In this document: in pieces, positions 1 through 6,942 of the stretch | Layout of the letters: each line of letters opens with the position of its first letter | How positions within the stretch are numbered: the first letter of the stretch is position 1 | Assembly: GCA_021811925.1 (NCBI GenBank) | Contig: JAKAPY010000009.1 | Location: 1 to 19,874, forward strand | Source of the DNA: Thermoplasmata archaeon | Lineage (GTDB): Archaea; Thermoplasmatota; Thermoplasmata; Sysuiplasmatales; Sysuiplasmataceae | Direction: 5' to 3' | Length of the DNA: 19,874 nucleotides | The notes under the pieces: generated by a model | Database searches by the model: none | Told to the model about the DNA's origin: nothing | Seen by the model: the letters and a program-made list of their open reading frames with translations, nothing else | Translations under genes and position numbers: made by a program

Positions 1-173
1 CCGATCTGAGCAGTGGATTGCAAGCACAGACCTGGGAAAAGAGCGACAATAATACGCCGGAATCGTTTTTGAGGAAAGACAGAAGAAAATTGCGTGCGGG
101 GCAGCCAGTCTTGGCGGCATATGAGGCCAGTGAAAGCAAGTTGGCTGAAGCTCACAAACATGTTAGCTTGTGT

Positions 174-992
174 TCAGACATGCGCGTGGCTTTCGACACC
201 TTTCCCTTTCTTCTCATCTTCGAAAAACTGCAATGCATCCTTCACGGAAGCTCTTTCATGGACTATTGCCCTGATGGCCCTGATCATTGCGACAGGATGC
301 TCGCTCTGCCATATGTTCCGCCCCATGTCCACTCCCACAGCACCGTCCTCGAGAGCGTTGTGCACAAGATTGAATACATCCATCTCCGTGTTCAGCTTGG
401 GTCCCCCTGCAACCACGAGCGGAACTGGCGTACCATCAACGACTCTGCTGAAATTTTCACAGTAGTAGGTCTTGACAATCTGCACACCTATTTCGGCGGC
501 CAGCCTGCATGCAAGAGCTAGGTACTTCGCATCCCTCTTTTCAAGCTCCTTGCCGACAGCGGTTATGGCCATGACAGGCATCCCGTATTCTTCTCCTTCG
601 TCCACCAGCCTTGACAGATTTACCAGGGATTGCTTTTCGTGGTTGCTTCCGACAAAGATTGAAAGCGCCACGGAAGTCACATTGAGCCTTACGGCATCCT
701 TCATCGAAGTCGTTATTTCCTCGTCGCTCAGGTCTTCCTTCAGAATGCTCGCTCCACCAGAAACTCTCAACAGTATGGGCGTTTCCCACTTGGGATCCAC
801 CGATGTCCGCAAAACGCCCCTTGTGACAGCCAGTGTATCGGCAAAAGGCAGGAGCGGTTCGATCGTCTTGCGCGGGTTTTCCAGCTTACGAGTCGGCCCC
901 ATGAAGTATCCGTGGTCGCATGCAAGCATGACGGAGTGTCCTGTGGATGGCTTGATCATTCTGGAAATCCGGTTACTCATTCCCCAATCCAT
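174..992 (-). CDS. lsrF: LsrF-type class I aldolase / thiolase (DeoC/DhnA superfamily)
   Basis: A (beta/alpha)8 class I aldolase of 272 residues using a lysine Schiff base. It resembles E. coli LsrF, which cleaves 3-hydroxy-5-phosphonooxypentane-2,4-dione with CoA in AI-2 breakdown; the same superfamily contains archaeal fructose-bisphosphate aldolase and ADH synthase, so the substrate here is open. Visible motifs are an N-terminal DWGM, the DHGYFMGP loop (about residues 26-33), VKTYY with the presumed Schiff-base lysine at residue 174, VPLVVAGG and a phosphate-binding GAVGVDMGRNIWQSEHPVAM segment. The start at 992 is chosen because the DWGM block matches the LsrF N-terminal region and a TATA-like box lies upstream; the reading frame stays open to 1133, but that extension has a non-family, basic-hydrophobic sequence. 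No lsr transport or kinase genes are nearby, so an AI-2 role is unlikely. Family confidence is high, exact reaction low. Confidence 0.88.
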   Translation of the reverse strand: MDWGMSNRISRMIKPSTGHSVMLACDHGYFMGPTRKLENPRKTIEPLLPFADTLAVTRGVLRTSVDPKWETPILLRVSGGASILKEDLSDEEITTSMKDAVRLNVTSVALSIFVGSNHEKQSLVNLSRLVDEGEEYGMPVMAITAVGKELEKRDAKYLALACRLAAEIGVQIVKTYYCENFSRVVDGTPVPLVVAGGPKLNTEMDVFNLVHNALEDGAVGVDMGRNIWQSEHPVAMIRAIRAIVHERASVKDALQFFEDEKKGKGVESHAHV

Positions 993-1030
993 TGAAGGTC
1001 CCTTCGATGATGTTATTGCATACCACAACA

Positions 1031-1040
1031 GACTTAAAAC
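1031..1040 (-). promoter_or_regulatory. TATA-like box of the aldolase gene
   Basis: On the minus strand this reads GTTTTAAGTC, an archaeal TATA-like element centred about 44 bases before the chosen start at 992. Initiation about 25 bases downstream would give a short leader and would exclude the longer reading frame that begins at 1133. It was seen by eye and no start site has been mapped. Confidence 0.35.
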
Positions 1041-1247
1041 ATTTCTGCCAACTTTTACAAAGCAAGGAAAAAGCAGCCACCTAAACAGTGAGTTGAGCAC
1101 TGGGCGCGTGTTGGCACCATCGCACCTCCTCAAACTGCTGTTGCCATATGCCTGTTTCGCGGCAGCAAGGAGAAAAAAGACTCAGTGAATTCTGAGATTG
1201 AAATCACGGGTATTATCAATCGTGATGGATCCGTCCACTTTCGAAAA

Positions 1248-1320
1248 TGCTCCCGTCGGGATTTGAACCCGAGTCCCAAGCTCGAGAGGCTTAGATGATT
1301 GGCCGCTACACTACGGGAGC
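1248..1320 (-). tRNA. tRNA-Glu (anticodon CTC)
   Basis: A complete cloverleaf can be read on the minus strand. The acceptor arms GCTCCCG and CGGGAGC pair over seven bases (1314-1320 with 1249-1255). The anticodon stem TAAGC/GCTTG closes the loop CTCTCGA, giving anticodon CTC (plus-strand bases 1284-1286), and the T arm is TCGGG-TTCAAAT-CCCGA. The discriminator is A at 1248. CCA is not encoded, as expected in many archaea. The sequence matches the archaeal tRNA-Glu pattern closely. No intron is present. Upstream (1340-1361) lie two A/T-rich elements that could serve as TATA box. Confidence 0.96.
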
Positions 1321-1527
1321 ACTGCGCATTATCTGACTTGTATAATGACTCTGCCTTAAATCTTCCCCTGGTGGGTAGAATTGACCGGGAGTCGGACCCT
1401 ATCATTCCACGCATGAAACGGGAAGGTTTATGTGTGCGTGCCGCACCCGACGATCTGAATGCTGCGATCAGTTGTTTTTGTTCAGGGGAATCGTGGCGTT
1501 GCATTCACCCGAGTCCGTGCACGACAC

Positions 1528-2724
1528 TTATGTGGCATTCGACGATTTTGGGGCGGTTACTGAATAGTAATCGGAGATTACTCGGAAGCTTCCAATAGAT
1601 ATCGGCATCAGTATCAGCCCTGCCACGAGGAATATCATCTTTGGAGGGAAGGCGACAGAAACGAGTGAGAAGAATGCAGCCATCACAGGCGTGGAGCTTC
1701 CGAGGAAAACTTTCAAAAAAGCCATCACTCTCCCGAAAATCTCTTTGGGAGTAAACTTGACGAGACGTGCTACCAATGGAATATTTATCAAAGGCAAAAT
1801 TAAACCAAGAAAGAGGACCGCCCCTATGTCTAAAACCGCAGAACCACTCAGACCAAGGATGAGCAGAACAGGCGGATAGAGCAGCATGAGCCCGGCGCTT
1901 ATGCGCGGCCTTTCAATTTTGACCATTAGCCTGTTGGCCCCAATTGAGCCTATCAGCATACCGGCGGGAAGGGAAGCAACAAAGACAGCATAAAGCAATG
2001 GACCAGTGTGCAGATACAGGTTGAATAGGCCCGAGCCATAAACATCCAGCGTGACTATAAAACCGTTCAACACGAGACCGAGCAGCAGAAATCCAATAAG
2101 CTTCCTGAAAAACGAAAACACATCCCTGTATCCAACCTGACCCTGTTTCTCAGCGGAAGGCATTATTGAAGGCTGCTCAGTGCCCGGAAAGGACAACACC
2201 ACTGCCACGGCAGTTATTGAAACAAGAAGGTACGGCGCATACTTGCTAATGAACACAAGCGAGAGGCCGCCGACTGCAAATCCGATGAGTGTGGACACGC
2301 TCGTAAACCCCTGCTGGTATGAGGTTGCCTTGCTTATTCCCGCCTCACTTACATGTTTCTTTATTATCGCCGAGAAGGAGTCCGCTTTCAGCGTAGTGGA
2401 AAAACCGGCGATGGCTGCGACTGCATACACGACATAAACCGAAAAGCCAAAGAAAAAAAGTGAGAAACCTGCAGCTGTAAGAATGGATGCTGTGAAATTC
2501 AGGGTCGTGTTGTTCTTTCTGTCGATAAGGTGACCTATCGGGACTGAAGCAAGAACGTCCACAAGCAAGTTGATGGTAGGAATCAATCCGACCAGGAAGA
2601 CAGAATGGTACACCTCGATTACCTTCCAAGTGAAAAAAACCATAAACAGTGCCCAGGTGACGGTGGAGAGAGCTTTTGAAAACTGGAACCTGAAAAATGT
2701 AAATCCCAGACGAGGACCAATCAT
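1528..2724 (-). CDS. MFS transporter, substrate unknown
   Basis: An integral membrane carrier of the major facilitator superfamily, about 398 residues with roughly twelve hydrophobic segments. The loop after the second helix carries GHLIDRKNN, the MFS motif A form (GxxxDRxxR/K). The C-terminal half has the usual second six-helix bundle and a short tail. The start at 2724 (MIGPRLGFTF) is chosen because it directly precedes the first helix and follows a TATA-like box at 2759-2768 by about 40 bases; the frame is open up to 2934, but that extension lacks membrane or family character. The gene stands alone, with tRNA-Glu behind it and a divergent pair ahead. It resembles efflux-type MFS proteins of archaea in general shape, but no residue pins the substrate. 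Confidence 0.85.
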   Translation of the reverse strand: MIGPRLGFTFFRFQFSKALSTVTWALFMVFFTWKVIEVYHSVFLVGLIPTINLLVDVLASVPIGHLIDRKNNTTLNFTASILTAAGFSLFFFGFSVYVVYAVAAIAGFSTTLKADSFSAIIKKHVSEAGISKATSYQQGFTSVSTLIGFAVGGLSLVFISKYAPYLLVSITAVAVVLSFPGTEQPSIMPSAEKQGQVGYRDVFSFFRKLIGFLLLGLVLNGFIVTLDVYGSGLFNLYLHTGPLLYAVFVASLPAGMLIGSIGANRLMVKIERPRISAGLMLLYPPVLLILGLSGSAVLDIGAVLFLGLILPLINIPLVARLVKFTPKEIFGRVMAFLKVFLGSSTPVMAAFFSLVSVAFPPKMIFLVAGLILMPISIGSFRVISDYYSVTAPKSSNAT

Positions 2725-2758
2725 AAAGTTCGCGACCCTCGGCAAAATCCCAGTCTCG

Positions 2759-2768
2759 ATATTAATTA
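2759..2768 (-). promoter_or_regulatory. TATA-like box of the MFS gene at 1528-2724
   Basis: The minus strand reads TAATTAATAT, centred about 39 bases before the ATG at 2724. This would place initiation near 2738 and leave a leader of about a dozen bases. It supports the shorter start choice. Confidence 0.35.
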
Positions 2769-3010
2769 GTTTAGCACAGAACCTTTGGCTCAAGCCATGA
2801 ATTCTCCTTTCGCATGATTGCACTGGATATGGTTGCAGAAAAGCGGATTGAGAATGGCAGCACTGGAAGAGATTCCAAGAGATTTCTCTTCCTGAATTTC
2901 GTATGCGGCGGATAATCCCGCCGGGCAGGAGCAATCGCCTCTAACCCGCTGCCGTTCACTTTGCCCCTCACGCTCAATGTTCAAATAATCATATCAAATA
3001 ATGAGGTCCG

Positions 3011-3901
3011 ATGAAGACCTGTGAAAACTGCAGTGGCATCACGGCCTGCCCGCTATGCGGTACCGCCATATCTTACTTCGAACACTTAGGGGTGAGGGGG
3101 ACGGTAAGCACCCTGAAAATACCCATTATCGGATACAACCTGAAATACGACAGCCAGCGGTCTGGTGTGTGGCATTACGCAAGGCCATGCGGTCATCGGT
3201 TTTCTGTCAGGCAGGGAACTCCTGCCCTGAAGTACAATGGCGGCCCACTTTGGCAGAACGGCTTTACCTGGGTAAACGTATTCTGGGGGAAGTACTATGC
3301 AGCCGGTACTTCTGCCACCTGGATAAGTGACGTGGACAGGGCAACAAGGGATATCGAGAGCAACACGAGCTACTCCGGGGGCCTCAAGCAGTACAACGTG
3401 GGGATGGGAACTTTTGGGGGGCATGCCATAATACAGGAGGACCCTGCCTCAACAATCTCCAATTCCGAAATAGCCAAAGCGCTTGCAGGCTGGATTTCTT
3501 CCGGAATGGTGGACAACATTGGCCAGAAGGGTGCGTACAATATCTTCCTGCCACCTGGAGTCACAGCATTGCTTTCGAACGAGCAGTCGTGTGCCGTTTT
3601 TTGCGACTATCACGACACCGCAAATGGAACTGCGGGCCCTTTCTATACAGTTGAGCCCTATCCCTGTCAGCAGGGGTGCAACCAGTGCACCAGCAACCCT
3701 TTCGACACACTCACTTCGGGGCTTTCGGAAGAGATGGTGGAACTCAAGACAGACATGGATCCCGGGACGGGTTGGGTCATCGGAAACGAAGAGCTTTGCG
3801 ATTACTGCGACACCAACTATATATGCAGACAGCTAAGCACCGGCGAATACGTAAACGCATGGTACGACAAGGAAGCTGGAAAGTGCTGGGATGGCAGTTG
3901 A
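3011..3901 (+). CDS. Cysteine-rich protein of unknown function with N-terminal zinc-ribbon-like knuckles; EXORDIUM-like core suspected
   Basis: I do not recognise this 296-residue protein with certainty. It has 14 cysteines. The first 16 residues hold two CxxC/CxxC knuckles (C4, C7, C13, C16), followed by CGH at 60-62. The middle (about 75-200) has small-residue-rich strands and helices and a CDYHDTANG stretch (198-206). The C-terminal third carries CQQGCNQC (219-226), then SEEMVELKTD (239-248), GTGWVIG (252-258), ELCDYCD (261-267) and C292. The order of these elements recalls EXORDIUM/phosphate-induced-protein-1-like secreted proteins, where a SHE..E..TDP..GW segment sits near a Cys-rich end; here the histidine of SHE would be glutamate. 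No signal peptide or membrane segment is visible. The start has a GAGGT ribosome site five bases upstream. The gene is followed after nine bases by an AlaX gene and is probably co-transcribed. The EXORDIUM comparison is inference. Confidence 0.75.
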   Translation: MKTCENCSGITACPLCGTAISYFEHLGVRGTVSTLKIPIIGYNLKYDSQRSGVWHYARPCGHRFSVRQGTPALKYNGGPLWQNGFTWVNVFWGKYYAAGTSATWISDVDRATRDIESNTSYSGGLKQYNVGMGTFGGHAIIQEDPASTISNSEIAKALAGWISSGMVDNIGQKGAYNIFLPPGVTALLSNEQSCAVFCDYHDTANGTAGPFYTVEPYPCQQGCNQCTSNPFDTLTSGLSEEMVELKTDMDPGTGWVIGNEELCDYCDTNYICRQLSTGEYVNAWYDKEAGKCWDGS

Positions 3902-3910
3902 GGCGAGCCG

Positions 3911-4612
3911 ATGGTACGGAAAATCTACTGGGAAGACGCTTACATAAGGGAGTTTGACAGCAGGATAGAGAGCGTCGAAGGAAACAAGGTCTACCTTGAA
4001 GCCACCGCCTTTCACCCGCGTGGTGGCGGGCTGGTGGGTGACAGCGGAACTCTAAACGGATTCAGGGTCCAAGACACGCTGAAAGAAGGCGAAAGCAGGA
4101 TTGCGCATGTCTTGGAAGCGGAGAACAGCCTGAAATCAGGCGAGACTGTTCACGGAGTCGTGGACTGGGACAGAAGATACAGGATAATGAGGATGCACAC
4201 CACCGCTCATGCCCTCAGCGCTGTGTTCAACAGGCAGGCGGGAGCGCTCATAACAGGCAATCAGATTAAACCTGACGAATCCAGGATTGACTTCAGCCTG
4301 GAGAATCTGGACAGGGAACTGATGAATTCGTATGTTGAGATGGTGAATGATGCAGTTTCCAGAAACCTGCCCGTAAAGACGTATTTCCTGCCAAGGGACG
4401 AGGCGGTGAAAATTCCCGACGTTGTAAAGCTTGCCGGGGCAGCCCCGCCAGACATAGATACATTCAGGATCGTCGAAATTGAGGGGCTCGACATTCAGGC
4501 GGACGGTGGAGTGCACGTGAAAAACCTGGGCGAAGTGAAAAAAGTCCTTCCCCTCAAGTTCGAGAACAAGGGGAAGAGCAACAGGCGGCTCTACTTCACA
4601 CTCGAAGGATGA
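3911..4612 (+). CDS. alaX: Alanyl-tRNA editing protein, AlaX family
   Basis: A free-standing homologue of the AlaRS editing domain that hydrolyses mischarged Ser-tRNA(Ala) or Gly-tRNA(Ala) in the cytoplasm, 233 residues, the size of AlaX-M. The N-terminal beta-barrel carries TAFHPRGGG (32-40), the family glycine-rich motif. The editing core has HTTAH (96-100), supplying the first two zinc histidines, and DIQADGGVHV (194-203), whose H202 is the last ligand. The position usually occupied by cysteine in CGGxH is aspartate (D198). The C-terminal extension typical of full AlaRS (C-Ala) is absent. The start is set by a GAGG site that overlaps the stop of the preceding gene, nine bases away, so the two genes are translated as a pair. 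Convergent with the dehydrogenase downstream. Confidence 0.93.
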   Translation: MVRKIYWEDAYIREFDSRIESVEGNKVYLEATAFHPRGGGLVGDSGTLNGFRVQDTLKEGESRIAHVLEAENSLKSGETVHGVVDWDRRYRIMRMHTTAHALSAVFNRQAGALITGNQIKPDESRIDFSLENLDRELMNSYVEMVNDAVSRNLPVKTYFLPRDEAVKIPDVVKLAGAAPPDIDTFRIVEIEGLDIQADGGVHVKNLGEVKKVLPLKFENKGKSNRRLYFTLEG

Positions 4613-4632
4613 ACATATCTGCCAGACCGGCG

Positions 4633-4647
4633 GAAAACTCAGTTTTC
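4633..4647. terminator. Palindrome with T tracts between convergent genes
   Basis: A perfect inverted repeat, GAAAACT-C-AGTTTTC, spans the stop codon of the dehydrogenase and lies 20 bases after the AlaX stop. Both strands read AGTTTTC, so each transcript would end in a short T run. A bidirectional terminator is plausible, but the one-base spacer makes a normal hairpin impossible without opening the inner pairs. Confidence 0.25.
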
Positions 4648-5655
4648 TATGATTATCTTCCTTGACCCGTTGATTTTCCCCGCCAGTTCGAATGCCTCCG
4701 GCGCCTTCTCCAGCTGAAATGAATGTGATATTATCGCATCTGCCCTGTTGCCCGACACAGCAAGCATTTCAATCGCTTTTCCAACGTCACTTTCTATTCC
4801 CGAATACGTGTTCAGCAGCTGTACTTCCCTGGTGAACATTTCAGAAGTGTCGTGCATCAGCCTTGTACCCGGATGAGGGAGTCCAAACTGCAGCAAACGC
4901 CCGCCTTTTCTCAGTGATGCGATGCCGGCCTCTGTTGCCTGTGGATGGCCTGTTGCAACCACCGCCGAATCAGCCCCCCTGCCTTCTGTCAAATCCATGA
5001 CCGCCTTCAGCATGCTCTGGCCTGGCTGTCCGGCGGCGGAGGCACCCAGCGTTTCTGCGAATTTGCACCTCTCTTCCGACACATCCATTGCCAGGACATT
5101 CCTCACACCCATTTCCCTGAGTGCGTATATCTGTAACATCCCGACGGGACCCGCGCCAACTACCACAACTGTGCTTCCTTCATTCAGGTTGAGCTTCTCA
5201 AGGCCCCTGAGAACACATGCGAGTGGTTCAATAAGCGTTCCAGTCCTGAATGTCAGTGATGCAGGAAGCCTGAAAAGGCCGCCATGCCGAATGTTCCAGG
5301 CAGGCATGACGAAGAACTCTGAAAGGCCACCGGGATGTATGTTTGATTTTGAAAAATGCGGACACATTGTCTCGCTGCCGTTAAGGCAGAAATGGCATTC
5401 ATAGCATGGAACATGATGGTGCGGAAACACCCTTTCCCCAACAGAAACACCCTCCACATCCTTTCCCGTCTCGGCGACGACACCGACGGCCTCGTGGCCG
5501 AGAATACTTGAGGGGTAGTTGCCTGCAATCTTCTCCAGATCTGTGCCGCATATGCCACACGCCTTCATCGAAATGAGCACATCGTTCTTCCCCGGGGTCG
5601 GAACAGGAGCATCTTCCATGACCGCCCTTCCCCTTCCAATGACACAGACCTTCAT
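4639..5655 (-). CDS. Zinc-dependent alcohol/polyol dehydrogenase (MDR superfamily)
   Basis: A medium-chain dehydrogenase/reductase of 338 residues, the family's usual length. It oxidises an alcohol or sugar alcohol with a nicotinamide cofactor. Catalytic zinc ligands are C36 in GICGTD, H54 in GHE and E143 in EPLAC. The structural zinc site is intact: C84, C87, C90 and C98 in the HVPCYECHFC loop and after. The Rossmann domain shows GAGPVG (167-172), and D191 at the end of the second strand favours NAD over NADP. The closest broad groups are the sorbitol, threonine and glucose dehydrogenase-like enzymes; the substrate cannot be set from sequence. The gene is a single unit, divergent from the glycosyltransferase, and its TATA-like box lies 26 bases from the ATG, which suggests a leaderless mRNA. 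Confidence 0.92.
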   Translation of the reverse strand: MKVCVIGRGRAVMEDAPVPTPGKNDVLISMKACGICGTDLEKIAGNYPSSILGHEAVGVVAETGKDVEGVSVGERVFPHHHVPCYECHFCLNGSETMCPHFSKSNIHPGGLSEFFVMPAWNIRHGGLFRLPASLTFRTGTLIEPLACVLRGLEKLNLNEGSTVVVVGAGPVGMLQIYALREMGVRNVLAMDVSEERCKFAETLGASAAGQPGQSMLKAVMDLTEGRGADSAVVATGHPQATEAGIASLRKGGRLLQFGLPHPGTRLMHDTSEMFTREVQLLNTYSGIESDVGKAIEMLAVSGNRADAIISHSFQLEKAPEAFELAGKINGSRKIIIEN

Positions 5656-5676
5656 TGGGATGGTCTAAGCCTATTT

Positions 5677-5685
5677 GGTTAAAAA
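5677..5685 (-). promoter_or_regulatory. TATA-like box of the alcohol dehydrogenase gene
   Basis: The minus strand reads TTTTTAACC, centred about 26 bases before the ATG at 5655. At this spacing transcription would begin at or next to the A of ATG, giving a leaderless transcript; no ribosome-binding sequence precedes the start. Confidence 0.5.
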
Positions 5686-5760
5686 TCCCTTGCTCCATGG
5701 AAGATTCACATTTCGGCAGGCGGTGCGGGACAAGTAGACCTGTCCTGCATGCAAAATGTT

Positions 5761-5770
5761 ATAATTTATA
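5761..5770 (+). promoter_or_regulatory. TATA-like box of the glycosyltransferase gene
   Basis: ATAATTTATA is centred about 35 bases before the TTG start at 5801. Initiation near 5791 would give a leader of about ten bases. The intergenic space with the divergent dehydrogenase is about 145 bases, so the two promoters are separate but close. Confidence 0.45.
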
Positions 5771-5800
5771 TTCCAATCAAGTACCGGAGACTGACGTATT

Positions 5801-6829
5801 TTGGAGCCCGCGCCACTTGCGGATATTATTTTTCCTTACACCAAAAGAATGACCGGCATCAGAAGGTATTCCGAAATACTTGTTTCTGCACTTGAGCGGA
5901 CAGGGACTCCTGTGAGGGTGCACCGTGTGAGGAAATTCGAGCTGAGCATAGGCGGTAAACCTGCTGGGGGCCTGCTTTCGCAGAAATTGCTTTCGTGGTT
6001 CATCATGACAAGCTGCCCAGTGGTTCATTCACTCTCCCCCGATGTGATAACGAAAAAGACGAACGTGGCAACAATACACGACCTGATACCTTTCTACCAC
6101 AGGGAGACTTTCATGAAGACCAGGAGGGAAAGGATCGGGTACAGGCTTATGTTCGACAGACTGGATGAACTTGTGCTGATAGTCTACACTGAATACACAA
6201 GAAGGCAGCTGGGGGAGCTCGGAATAGACATGTCTAAAGTGGAAGTCTGTGGTTTCGGTATTCAGGATTACTTCAAGCCATCGACTGGACAGTCCCCCTA
6301 TCCGCAGGACGGTCTGAAACATGTTGTTACAGTGGGGGATTACAACCCGAGAAAGAGATATGACGTGCTTTACAGTGCGGTAAATTCGCTTGAAGGAGTC
6401 GAGCTATATCACATTGGTCCTGTAAACAACTGGGTACGCAGGTACGATGAACTGAAAGCCATTGCCGACAGAGGCGGAAAGGTCCATCAGATCGGCCCGA
6501 GGGAGAACCAGGCTCTCGTCGACTACATTTCCCACGCCGACCTGCTTGTCCATGCGACAGAGGATGAGGGAGCAGGCTTTACACCTGCAGAGGCGATGGC
6601 ATGCGGCACCAAGGCACTGGTGAATCCTATACCGGTCTACAAGGAACTATATGGAGAATCTGTCTCCTACTGCCCGCTGAGCGTGGAAGGCTTTGCGAAG
6701 GGGATTGAGCTCTCACTTGCGGGAAGCACTGACAGGGAGGCACTGCTGGAATATTCAAAAAGGTTCTCGGCAGATGCGGAGGCGGCGAGGGTCGCCGCAG
6801 TATACAGGAAAATCTCCGACGCCTATTGA
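5801..6829 (+). CDS. Group 1 glycosyltransferase (GT4, GT-B fold)
   Basis: A retaining GT-B glycosyltransferase of 342 residues that moves a sugar from a nucleotide or lipid carrier. The N-terminal half begins with a strand-loop of RMTGIRRYSE type (16-25) and contains IHDLIPFYH (92-100). The C-terminal half has VGDYNPRKRYDVL (178-190), the GT4 linker-strand pattern, and the E-x7-E nucleotide-sugar motif in EGAGFTPAE (E256, E264). The start is TTG: the first in-frame ATG (5849) would remove the conserved first strand and part of the acceptor-binding region. A weak GGAG lies at 5786-5789. No transmembrane segment is evident, so it is probably a peripheral cytoplasmic enzyme. The product could be a surface glycan, glycolipid or solute; no neighbouring glycan genes decide this. 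Confidence 0.88.
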   Translation: MEPAPLADIIFPYTKRMTGIRRYSEILVSALERTGTPVRVHRVRKFELSIGGKPAGGLLSQKLLSWFIMTSCPVVHSLSPDVITKKTNVATIHDLIPFYHRETFMKTRRERIGYRLMFDRLDELVLIVYTEYTRRQLGELGIDMSKVEVCGFGIQDYFKPSTGQSPYPQDGLKHVVTVGDYNPRKRYDVLYSAVNSLEGVELYHIGPVNNWVRRYDELKAIADRGGKVHQIGPRENQALVDYISHADLLVHATEDEGAGFTPAEAMACGTKALVNPIPVYKELYGESVSYCPLSVEGFAKGIELSLAGSTDREALLEYSKRFSADAEAARVAAVYRKISDAY

Positions 6830-6900
6830 AGTGCCCCTGCCTTTCAGCTCCTCCGGATGCGCCAATATGAGAGCCCCGGGGACGGAGCCTCTCAATTAGA

Positions 6901-6907
6901 TTTATTA
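6901..6907 (+). promoter_or_regulatory. TATA-like box of the antiporter gene
   Basis: TTTATTA is centred about 39 bases before the ATG at 6943 and lies in the 113-base gap after the glycosyltransferase. It implies that the antiporter has its own promoter with a short leader. Confidence 0.35.
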
Positions 6908-6942
6908 GGGAAAGGAATGACTATGGTCTAGGACGTCGGCAC

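Noticed and set aside
18..173. Hydrophilic open frame at the left edge on the plus strand
   Set aside because: The frame stays open to 521, but most of it lies opposite the well-supported aldolase gene. The first 170 bases could be the edge of another gene, yet no motif is recognisable and no stop or start separates it from the antisense part.
1374..1403. T-arm-like sequence (GGGTCCGACTCCC) near a possible CCA on the minus strand
   Set aside because: No matching acceptor strand, anticodon arm or D arm could be found upstream, and T55 is replaced by C. It is not a tRNA.
1130..1504. Minus-strand open frame of 124 codons
   Set aside because: It runs across tRNA-Glu and has no family-like sequence, so it is a chance frame.
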